Positions 6,686 through 12,337 of a stretch of DNA of 12,337 nucleotides are shown here, piece after piece. Numbering within the stretch: position 1 is the first letter of the stretch; every line of letters starts with the position of its first letter. The DNA is taken from the NCBI GenBank assembly GCA_014381035.1, contig JACMIS010000412.1:1-12337 (forward strand), given 5' to 3'. A model generated the notes under the pieces. That model was not told the origin of the DNA. It made no database searches and saw only the letters and a program-made list of their open reading frames with translations. Both the position numbers and the translations under genes were made by a program. The stretch is from Armatimonadota bacterium. Lineage in GTDB: Bacteria > Armatimonadota > Armatimonadia > Armatimonadales > Armatimonadaceae.

Positions 6686-9315
6686 CGGTTGGTACCTCCT
6701 TGGGCATTCGGTGCCGCGATAACTGCGTTCGGGACGCCGCGAACGGAGGACGGGGTCGCCGGTGCTCCTGGTGACAGCGGCGCGATAAAATCGGGCATAC
6801 CATCCTCCGGCACGGCGGGCAATTTCACGATCACCTTGACGCTCGTCTCGCCGCCGACCCAGGTCCCCAACTGCTTCGGGGCGAACTTCTCGCCGTTTAA
6901 ATGCGCGGTCAAAATCGGTGTGCGAGGCGGTAATGATGTCACGGTGGTATCCAGGATCCTTTCGGGACCCCATAAATTCGTGAATATGCTGACCTTACGG
7001 GATTGCAAAACAACCTTTGTGCTTCCGGGGGGAAGTTCGGAGTCGCTCCACGCCCATACCGTGGTATACGTCGCTCCGTTGCGCCGTTCGACCTTTGTGC
7101 CACGGAGCAGGATGGTGGGGTTACGGAGGGGCAGACCCGTGTCGTTGGAAACCGTCCCCACTAGAGAATCACTGCCTGGTTTGTCAGGGTGCAGGGTAGC
7201 GGTGACGCCTTTACCAAGCCTCATTGTTTGCGCGTGTGAGAAGCGACGAAACGCCAGGTTCGGTATGATCAGGGTTGGTGGTGTCTCGCTGGAGCCATCG
7301 TCCGTGATCTGAGACACCAGCGTGTTCGGCTCACCGCTGATCCTATCACCGCTGATCCCACTGAACGAGTGTTGCGTCCCGGGTAAACGGAGGGTAAATC
7401 GTCCCGCTTTCGGCACGTACACTTCCGTAGCACCATGGAATCGCGCTGTCCCGTCTCCCGCTTCCATAGCCACGGCACCGGAAGTGCGCACCGACTGGGA
7501 AGCCTCATGTAGCGAACGAGTGAACAACGCCAAGCCACCGGCGAAGGTGATGGCAAGCACCGGTCCGGTGAACCACGCGTATTGCATCCGTCGTGTTTGC
7601 TTCAGAACGACGAAAGACACCGGCACCACCAGAACGAAATAGCCGAGGAAGACATACAGGACCAGTTTCAGATCGGGAAGGTGCGTGAAGAACGGGTTAC
7701 GCTCTGTTTTTCGTGCCAGTTCATTCCTGACATAGAGCAGTTGAGCCGGTGTCGCGTCCGCGCCATTCACTCTTCTTTCCCAGGCGTTTTCCGCGGCGAG
7801 GTGCCCCATGCTCCACGAAGACAACACCCCTCTATCGAGTCCCACCACCGCGCCCCACCACTGTGTCAGCAGGTCCGCATCGTCCCTAAATTCGGAAAGG
7901 GTGGGGTCGAATCCGAAAAAGGAGACACTACCGGCACCCAGGCTTCGCCGCGCCCCGAAATCTGCCCATTCTACTTCCCCGCGCATTTCCGAGCGGATGA
8001 TGTGTGCTTCCTTGCCATTAGTGGAGTTTATGACTTTATACAAACCGTGCCGGAGACGTCCCCCCTGTGTCGGCAACCGCAGGGTAACTATCGCGTCTGT
8101 TTTCGCACGCCCGACGGTAGTAAGTTCTCCGGGGAACAGAAGTGCTGTTTGCATCGCATGACTGAAATACCTATCCTGGAACTGGTCTATATCCAGAGAC
8201 GAGACCGGCACAGACGGTTCCCGCTGACGTATCCGTGCGCCATAAATCTCGGCAGGGGAGAGGGCGCGAGATTGCGGTGTTTGCAATACACGGCGCATTT
8301 GATTCGAACCGCCGAGCAAGATTAAAGAACCACCGTCCTTCACCCATTCCTGGATAGCCGTCCATTGCGTGCCCGTCAGGTTTTCGCACCCGTAGCCCAA
8401 TGCGAGGACATCTACCGCATCGTAACCGGCGGCGCGGTCCGGCGCGTTGCGGGGTTTGGCGTAGATCGTTTGGAACGCGACATCCTGGTAATTCCGAACC
8501 TGTTGTCTACCACGGCGCGGCGATAAGACCCCGATCCGAGTATCCAGGATAGCCACGGATTTACGGCTTTGCTCATAGTTGACATACCCGATGTTGTTGC
8601 CAGCGGATACATAGCCGGAGTCGAGCGCGATAGTTTCTGTGGGCGTGCTCAGGCGGATGTCATAGGCATCCTGACCACCCACCCGGTTAATTTCGGGGTA
8701 GAGTGTGGTGCGGAACGTAGCATTGCCCGGAACATGCAAGGGATATTTATAGGTTCGCGACGGGCTTCCACTATTGCCGATGGCGACGGTTATCTTTCCG
8801 TCGAAAGCCGCGCCGTCGTTCTTGATGGTCACCGCGAAGGGGACGATTGCCGAACTGCGGTAGCTCGCGGTCGCGCCGTAAGTATCACCGCTGATAAAAA
8901 CGGGTTCGACCCCCGCGGAAAGCCAACTCCCGTATTTCGTTAGCGTATTGTTTTGCCAGGCATTTACCCGTGCCTCGTCCAGTGACATAACGCGACCGTC
9001 ACTTTTACGAGGCGGGATGGTGACGGGTACCGCCCCCCGAGTTCGCACCGCACGGTCCGACCGTACGGTATTCAGAGCGGCAAGACCGACTGTTACGGCA
9101 ACAACGGAGACGCCCCCGAATACGAAAGCCGGGCGGTGATACCAGGGCGTTTGTGGCGTGGCGATATTCGTTGCGCCCCGTGTCAGGCGGTCGGCGACGT
9201 TGGCAAACCGCCCCCGACGGATGGGCGGTGCCGTGCGTTCCGCGTCGCCCCATTCACGGAGCCGCTCTTCGGACGGGTCATTATCGGGATTTTGTGGATT
9301 TTTGAATAAACTCAT
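6682..9315 (-). CDS. Large membrane protein with GATase1-like extracytoplasmic domain, ABC-system partner
   Basis: 877 residues. Order: a charged cytoplasmic tail (1-62), transmembrane helix 1 (about 63-81, FVFGGVSVVAVTVGLAAL), a long extracytoplasmic part, two close helices (about 546-568 and 578-597), then a beta-rich C-terminal part of about 280 residues ending in a Pro/Ala/Asn-rich tail. Within the first outer part, YDAVDVLALGYGCENLT and EWVKDGGSLILLGGSN (about 297-340) form the alternating strand pattern of the class I glutamine amidotransferase-like (DUF4350/GldG-like) fold; Cys311 sits in GYGCEN, but no His-Glu partner is evident. Proteins of this kind accompany ABC-2 transporters and are thought to contact an envelope substrate. 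It lies between an ECF sigma gene and permease A. The ATG at 9315 is 1 nt after the sigma stop with GGAA 6 nt upstream; an ATG at 9327 is the alternative. Function is not known. Confidence 0.85.
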   Translation of the reverse strand: MSLFKNPQNPDNDPSEERLREWGDAERTAPPIRRGRFANVADRLTRGATNIATPQTPWYHRPAFVFGGVSVVAVTVGLAALNTVRSDRAVRTRGAVPVTIPPRKSDGRVMSLDEARVNAWQNNTLTKYGSWLSAGVEPVFISGDTYGATASYRSSAIVPFAVTIKNDGAAFDGKITVAIGNSGSPSRTYKYPLHVPGNATFRTTLYPEINRVGGQDAYDIRLSTPTETIALDSGYVSAGNNIGYVNYEQSRKSVAILDTRIGVLSPRRGRQQVRNYQDVAFQTIYAKPRNAPDRAAGYDAVDVLALGYGCENLTGTQWTAIQEWVKDGGSLILLGGSNQMRRVLQTPQSRALSPAEIYGARIRQREPSVPVSSLDIDQFQDRYFSHAMQTALLFPGELTTVGRAKTDAIVTLRLPTQGGRLRHGLYKVINSTNGKEAHIIRSEMRGEVEWADFGARRSLGAGSVSFFGFDPTLSEFRDDADLLTQWWGAVVGLDRGVLSSWSMGHLAAENAWERRVNGADATPAQLLYVRNELARKTERNPFFTHLPDLKLVLYVFLGYFVLVVPVSFVVLKQTRRMQYAWFTGPVLAITFAGGLALFTRSLHEASQSVRTSGAVAMEAGDGTARFHGATEVYVPKAGRFTLRLPGTQHSFSGISGDRISGEPNTLVSQITDDGSSETPPTLIIPNLAFRRFSHAQTMRLGKGVTATLHPDKPGSDSLVGTVSNDTGLPLRNPTILLRGTKVERRNGATYTTVWAWSDSELPPGSTKVVLQSRKVSIFTNLWGPERILDTTVTSLPPRTPILTAHLNGEKFAPKQLGTWVGGETSVKVIVKLPAVPEDGMPDFIAPLSPGAPATPSSVRGVPNAVIAAPNAQGGTNR
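7331..7360 (-). repeat. 15-bp tandem duplication within the large membrane protein gene
   Basis: Units 7331-7345 and 7346-7360 are identical at 14 of 15 positions (TCACCGCTGATCC core). In frame they encode GISGD-RISGE, so it is an in-frame five-codon duplication in the C-terminal beta-rich domain. A further copy of the core (ATCACCGCTGAT) occurs near 8884 in the same gene, encoding ISGD. Confidence 0.85.
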
Positions 9316-9316
9316 G

Positions 9317-9952
9317 TCAGTTTCCATCTTCCTGATTCACATAGGCGTGGAACGCCTTTTCAAAGGCTTTTCGGGCGCGGAACAATCGCACTGGTACCGT
9401 GATGCGGGAGCAACCGACGATGCGGGCTATCTCGTTTATCGGCAAGTCTTCCACATAGCGCAGGTGAAGTGTTTCGCGGTGGACAGGCAAAAGTGATGCA
9501 ATGACGGCGCGGATTCGGTCCCGGTTTGCGTTATGCTCGACCTGTTTCGCCGGATCGCCAGAAATGTCCCCGGCAAATTCAGCCGGTGCCAGACCGTACA
9601 ATGATTCGGGACGCCGCTTTTCGGAACGCAAACGATCCCGGCAAAGGTTCGAGCAGACCGCGAGTGCGTAGGTTTTGAACGACGCGTCTTCCCGAAAGCG
9701 CGAGAGCGATGCGAAGACGCGGACAAAGGTTTCCTGACGCACATCGTCGGCATCGTCGGCGCAATGCAATATCCGGTGAGCGAGGCGGAAGACGGCGATC
9801 TCGTGCCGCTGAAATAGTGTCTCCATTGCCCCCCGGTCACCGCCGCGTGCCAGATGCACGAGATGACTATCAGGCACGGACGCCGCGCCGACTTCCGCCG
9901 CCTTTCCGGTGTCGGTAAAGGAAATGGTTTCCGCTGTGACTGCTTGTGGCAT
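9317..9952 (-). CDS. ECF-type (group IV) RNA polymerase sigma factor
   Basis: 211 residues from this start. Sigma region 2 (about 46-110) shows LFQRHEIAVFRLAHRIL, then ADDVRQETFVRVFASL (the DD.RQETF core-binding signature) and FKTYALAVCSNLCRDRLR. Region 4 (about 150-203) shows LLPVHRETLHLRYVEDLPIN, then IARIVGCSRITVPVRLFRAR. There is no region 1 or 3, which fits the ECF class. The recognition helix carries a Pro (TVPVRL) where TVKSRL or TVKVRL is usual. The start was chosen for AGGTGGGG 9 nt upstream; the ATG at 9991 would add 13 residues but its nearest purine run is about 16 nt away. It heads the operon and is followed 1 nt later by the large membrane protein. No separate anti-sigma gene or zinc-binding HxxxCxxC motif is present. 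ECF-like motifs upstream suggest autoregulation. Confidence 0.93.
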   Translation of the reverse strand: MPQAVTAETISFTDTGKAAEVGAASVPDSHLVHLARGGDRGAMETLFQRHEIAVFRLAHRILHCADDADDVRQETFVRVFASLSRFREDASFKTYALAVCSNLCRDRLRSEKRRPESLYGLAPAEFAGDISGDPAKQVEHNANRDRIRAVIASLLPVHRETLHLRYVEDLPINEIARIVGCSRITVPVRLFRARKAFEKAFHAYVNQEDGN

Positions 9953-10022
9953 GCTGGTCTGCCCCACCTTTCGCAAAAATGCCGTTGTCATCGTGTTCGT
10001 TTTGTGTTCCCTTGTCCTCTTA

Positions 10023-10078
10023 GACGCCGGAGCCGCGAACAACCTTACACGGCAGACGGGAAATCGGAAAAAAGTTAC
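10023..10078 (-). promoter_or_regulatory. Two candidate ECF-type promoters ahead of the sigma gene
   Basis: On the minus strand, TGTAAG (10049-10044), a 17-nt spacer, then CGTC (10026-10023, followed by TAA) resembles ECF promoters with an AAC-type -35 and CGTC -10. Just upstream, GTAAC (10078-10074), a 15-nt spacer, and CGTC (10058-10055) form a second, less well spaced candidate. They lie between the upstream gene's terminator and the sigma gene. No good housekeeping promoter is visible here. Motifs this short are suggestive only. Confidence 0.4.
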
Positions 10079-10080
10079 GC

Positions 10081-10118
10081 AAAAAAATGGTGGAAACGTA
10101 TTGCAACGTTTCCACCAT
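10081..10118 (-). terminator. Perfect rho-independent terminator
   Basis: Read on the minus strand: ATGGTGGAAACG, an 8-nt loop, CGTTTCCACCAT, then a run of seven T. The stem is 12 bp without mismatch. It starts 21 nt after the stop of the 322-residue coiled-coil protein and insulates it from the sigma operon downstream. Confidence 0.95.
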
Positions 10119-10139
10119 CTTCGCATCCCGCGAGAAGCT

Positions 10140-11108
10140 TTATTTTTTGGCACGCGGGCGGCGGGCGGTATCTTCCGAATTGTCCGATTCCGACTCCGCC
10201 GATTCCTGGGTATCACTCCCGTACATCTGTGCGAACTTCATCGCGTCGAACTCGCCGTTCTCGTTGGTAAAATCTTCGTTGATACCGAGCATACGACGGA
10301 CCGCATCTTCGCGCATAAACGCGGGCATTTCGTCGGTGGGAACGCCGGTCTCTTCTTCCGCGGCCGTCTCGGGGGCGTTCAGTGTCGCCTCGTCATAGTC
10401 GAAAAAGTGAGTAACCTGATCGAACAGATCCATGCGCGAGCGGCACACTTCCGATGCCGCCGAACGCTTCCGTGTCAGCGAGCGTAATGCGTCCTTGTGG
10501 GCGGCGATCTCCGCCTGTAATCGCTCGATTTCCGCCTGTGTATTCGCCGAGGTTTCGTCCACCTCGCGTCCGAGGGACTCCACGTATTGTTCCAGGGTTT
10601 GTTTCTTGCGGATGGCATCGCCGACAATGTCCTGCGGCGTCGCGCCGACGACCTTCCCGATTGCCGAGAGGGTGGTGTTTACCGTCACCCGCTTGGTGCG
10701 TAAGGCAAGGTCACGCGGAAGGGATTGCAACATGTTCATCGCCTGCTCTGCGGAGAAGGGAGTGGCGGGCACTTCGTATTGCTCGAAGATGCGGGCAAAA
10801 TCCACGTCGCCTTCATTGGACACTGCGTCGGCAAGCGAAACAAGGACAGGGGTCGGGGGAACGGGTTCCGCGATCAGTTCCGGTTCGATAGAGACGGCGT
10901 CGCTAAATCCTGCCGGTGTTTCTGCGACGGGTGACGCGCCAATATCTTTCAGAAAGGAATCCAGTTCCGCCTCGGCGTAGGTCCCGAGGGCTGCCGGTGT
11001 CGCTTCCGGCGCGGGAACGGTTTCTTCTTTGACGGGTGGTGTTTCCACGCGTGCAATCTCGATAAAATTTGCCGCGACGACTTCGCGCAGTTTTTTGGCT
11101 AAACCCAC
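10140..11108 (-). CDS. Acidic coiled-coil protein of unknown function
   Basis: 322 residues, no signal peptide or membrane helix, so cytoplasmic. The start is a GTG at 11108 with GAGAGGT 5 nt upstream. The N-terminus MGLAKKLREVVAANFIEI looks like an amphipathic helix. Then comes a Pro/Glu/Ala-rich acidic linker (about 20-100) and a conserved-looking core (about 103-160: FARIFEQYEVPATPFSAEQ, LPRDLALRTKRVTVNTTLSA). A coiled coil follows at about 182-218 (AEIERLQAEIAAHKDALRSL), then another acidic stretch and a basic tail (RRPRAKK). The N-terminal helix recalls the membrane-binding helix of PspA, but the rest is not PspA. I do not recognise the family with confidence; the core resembles conserved hypothetical proteins from environmental bacteria. 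It ends in its own terminator and has an ECF-like motif upstream, so it could belong to the regulon of the neighbouring sigma factor. Confidence 0.85.
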   Translation of the reverse strand: MGLAKKLREVVAANFIEIARVETPPVKEETVPAPEATPAALGTYAEAELDSFLKDIGASPVAETPAGFSDAVSIEPELIAEPVPPTPVLVSLADAVSNEGDVDFARIFEQYEVPATPFSAEQAMNMLQSLPRDLALRTKRVTVNTTLSAIGKVVGATPQDIVGDAIRKKQTLEQYVESLGREVDETSANTQAEIERLQAEIAAHKDALRSLTRKRSAASEVCRSRMDLFDQVTHFFDYDEATLNAPETAAEEETGVPTDEMPAFMREDAVRRMLGINEDFTNENGEFDAMKFAQMYGSDTQESAESESDNSEDTARRPRAKK

Positions 11109-11405
11109 GGTATACCTCTCGCTTCCGCTGTCACTAATTGGGGGAATCTACCGGTGACGGTGCGGCTATCGGTGTTCCGGAAATCCGGTTGTTCGTTACA
11201 AACAGTGATTTTTCAAACGGTTCCCGACGATCCTGATATAACATCGGTTCCCATGGGGCTTCTTCTCAGGTATTTATACGGGGAAAATGAATGAGAATGG
11301 TAGTCCTGCCCGACCATCAGCAGAACCTCTGACCCGATGTAGCATACCGCACCTTGGGGTGATATGGCAAGAGCATCGCCGTAAAAAGCGGGCATGTCTG
11401 CGCGG
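11109..11405. other. Divergent intergenic region, no gene seen
   Basis: About 300 bp between the minus-strand coiled-coil gene and the panD promoter. It holds the ECF-like motif listed separately and a direct repeat CGGTTCCC (11218-11225 and 11245-11252). Open frames crossing it on either strand run into panD in the wrong phase and lack ribosome sites and recognisable domains. Confidence 0.5.
11226..11251 (-). promoter_or_regulatory. Candidate ECF-type promoter of the coiled-coil protein gene
   Basis: Minus strand GGAACC (11251-11246), a 16-nt spacer, CGTC (11229-11226). This is close to the general ECF consensus (GGAAC or TGAAAC, 16-17 nt, CGTC). Initiation near 11219 would leave a leader of about 110 nt before the GTG at 11108. 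A second GGAACC lies at 11224-11219 without a matching -10. Confidence 0.4.
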
Positions 11406-11434
11406 TTGCGTGTCCGCGTGCTCATGGATATACT
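11406..11434 (+). promoter_or_regulatory. Sigma-70-type promoter of panD
   Basis: TTGCGT (11406-11411), a 17-nt spacer, TATACT (11429-11434): 4 of 6 and 5 of 6 matches at optimal spacing. Initiation near 11441 gives a short leader of about 16 nt that just includes the GGAG ribosome site (11443-11446). This supports the panD start at 11457 over longer in-frame extensions. Confidence 0.65.
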
Positions 11435-11456
11435 ATACGGTTGGAGAAAACCGTTC

Positions 11457-11810
11457 ATGCGACTGCGGCAAGTCTTGCTTGCGAAAATACACCGTGCCAC
11501 TGTTACCGAAGCCGACGTCAACTACGTCGGTTCGATCACGATAGATCAGGATCTGATGGACAAAGTCGGTATGGTGCCGGGTGAGCTGGTTCATGTGTGG
11601 AACGGCACCAATGGGGAACGGCTCGAAACATACACCATCGCCGGGGAGCGGGGCTCACGCATCATTCAGATGAACGGACCTGCGGCACTGCGGTGTCGCG
11701 TTGGCGACAAGATCATCGTCGCGTCGTTCCTGTTTACCGATGAGCCGGAGGCGATTACGCCGAAGGTCGCCCTCGTAGATGATGAGAATCGCTTCACGGG
11801 ATATGCGTAG
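11457..11810 (+). CDS. panD: Aspartate 1-decarboxylase proenzyme (PanD)
   Basis: 117 residues; E. coli PanD has 126. It decarboxylates L-aspartate to beta-alanine in the cytoplasm for pantothenate and coenzyme A synthesis. The family pattern is followed throughout: MRLRQVLLAKIHRATVTEAD, NYVGSITIDQDLMD, HVWNGTNGERLETYTIAGER, GSRIIQMNGPAA and VGDKIIVASF. The self-cleavage site is Gly25-Ser26, which yields the pyruvoyl group on the alpha chain; Lys10 matches E. coli Lys9, and the Tyr of ETYTIAGERG matches the catalytic Tyr58. The frame is open 21 codons further upstream, but that part overlaps the promoter and has no counterpart in known PanD, so the ATG at 11457 (GGAG 10 nt upstream) was taken. 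It appears monocistronic; no other pantothenate gene is present and no T-tailed terminator follows. Confidence 0.96.
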   Translation: MRLRQVLLAKIHRATVTEADVNYVGSITIDQDLMDKVGMVPGELVHVWNGTNGERLETYTIAGERGSRIIQMNGPAALRCRVGDKIIVASFLFTDEPEAITPKVALVDDENRFTGYA

Positions 11811-11935
11811 CGTGTTCCGCACGGAATTAATTAGGCAAAACTTCGCGTAATGCGGGTTGTCAAGATATTGAAGGGCGATACGCCGAAACGTATCTACCTA
11901 TATCGCCGGTCTCGAATCCGGCACGGTACCAAGAT

Positions 11936-12337
11936 TTGGAACAGTTGAAAACCCACTATTCTGCGGAACCCGCTCCGGCGCAATACGCACCCACACACCT
12001 TTCCGGAACAAACCCCATCTCGGTGCTTGATGTCGCCGGAATCTTGCGCCGCCGCGCCCCGCTTGCCTTGCTGACTTTTGCCGTGACCGTCAGCGTTGCC
12101 CTTTTCGTTACTTCGAAAATGTCGAAAACGTATGAAGCAACAACGCGCCTGCTACTCAATACTGCGCCTGCCGTTACGATGCCGAGCAGCGTACTGGATT
12201 TGGTCTTGAACGGCAACGCCTCGTCATCGGGCGATGTCGAGATCGCCAAGATCAAGTCCCGCGGATTCCTGTCGGAAGTGATTCGTAAATCCGGGCTCGG
12301 ACCGGAAACATCCCCGGATGATCTGAAGAACCGACTG
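11936..12337 (+). CDS. Wzz-type chain-length determinant / polysaccharide co-polymerase (N-terminal part)
   Basis: The frame is open from about 11830 to the window edge, so the C-terminus is missing. After a Pro/Ala-rich cytoplasmic lead (THYSAEPAPAQYAP) comes ISVLDVAGILRRRAPLALLT, running into a membrane helix (FAVTVSVALFV). Then come SKMSKTYEATTRLLLNTAP and VEIAKIKSRGFLSEVIRKSG. This is the opening of the Wzz domain: basic residues, first helix, then the extracytoplasmic YEA...LLL strand and the helix that places chain ends. Such proteins set polymer length in Wzx/Wzy export or, with a C-terminal kinase, in capsule and EPS systems; which subtype cannot be seen. There is no in-frame ATG. Candidate starts are TTG at 11936 (used here), TTG at 11945 and GTG at 12023, none with a strong ribosome site. 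A weak promoter candidate is TTGAAG (11868-11873) with 17 nt to TATCTA (11891-11896). Confidence 0.85.
   Translation, partial: MEQLKTHYSAEPAPAQYAPTHLSGTNPISVLDVAGILRRRAPLALLTFAVTVSVALFVTSKMSKTYEATTRLLLNTAPAVTMPSSVLDLVLNGNASSSGDVEIAKIKSRGFLSEVIRKSGLGPETSPDDLKNRL

Noticed and set aside
6686..6973. N-terminal extension of permease A (open frame continues upstream of 6685)
   Set aside because: The extension is Arg-rich antisense-phase noise inside the large membrane protein gene. The strong AAGGAGGT site and the ATGA overlap place the start at 6685.
9992..10216. N-terminal extension of the sigma factor past 9991
   Set aside because: It crosses the perfect terminator at 10081-10118 and encodes an Arg/Lys-rich stretch unlike sigma factors.
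11213..11521. A 102-codon minus-strand frame across the coiled-coil/panD gap
   Set aside because: It overlaps the panD start and promoter, has no ribosome site at its possible starts and no recognisable domain.
11287..11544. Plus-strand 85-codon frame before panD
   Set aside because: It runs into panD in the wrong phase, with Cys/Ser/Arg-rich low-quality composition.
11811..11835. Hairpin after panD (CGTG-N5-CACG)
   Set aside because: Four base pairs and no T-run; not a credible terminator.
11850..11948. Small ATG frame (32 codons) upstream of the Wzz-type domain as an independent gene
   Set aside because: No convincing ribosome site or homology, and it overlaps the open Wzz frame; kept only as a remark under the start-codon finding.

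Overview
The window is ordinary bacterial chromosome: tightly packed genes, a base composition that looks moderately GC-rich, and sigma-70-type promoters. It has no tRNA, rRNA, IS element, phage gene or CRISPR array that I can see. The host cannot be named from the sequence. The mix of a stand-alone receiver protein, a HTH-only LuxR-type protein, an ECF sigma factor leading an ABC-2 operon, and Wzz plus acyltransferase genes would fit Armatimonadota or a neighbouring environmental phylum, but that is a weak inference.

Left part (1-2700). A YcxB-like membrane protein cut by the window edge (1-364, minus) follows an integral-membrane acyltransferase-3 protein (418-1605, minus). A hairpin terminator (1653-1690) separates these from a single-domain response regulator (1709-2104, minus). 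The regulator has a consensus promoter (2221-2249) and a leader of about 110 nt with overlapping inverted repeats next to its ribosome binding site. Pointing the other way is a tiny LuxR/GerE helix-turn-helix protein (2413-2691, plus), so a receiver and a HTH output domain lie back to back as separate genes.

Middle (2735-9952, all minus) is one compact apparent operon, in transcription order: an ECF sigma factor; an 877-residue membrane protein with a GATase1-like extracytoplasmic domain; ABC-2 permease A (338 aa); the ABC ATPase (315 aa); ABC-2 permease B (545 aa); and an LsrG-like ABM-fold protein (108 aa). Junctions are a 1-nt gap, a 4-nt ATGA overlap, and gaps of 3, 9 and 9 nt. ECF-type promoter candidates lie upstream of the sigma gene. 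No ordinary anti-sigma gene follows it; the cytoplasmic N-terminal tail of the large membrane protein is a candidate for that role. This cassette is the most interesting part of the window.

Right part (10081-12337). A perfect 12-bp hairpin terminator ends an acidic coiled-coil protein of unknown function (10140-11108, minus, GTG start). A divergent gap of about 350 bp follows, then aspartate 1-decarboxylase panD (11457-11810, plus) with its own promoter. Last is the N-terminal part of a Wzz-type polysaccharide co-polymerase (from about 11936, plus), which runs off the window and with the acyltransferase hints at envelope polysaccharide functions nearby.
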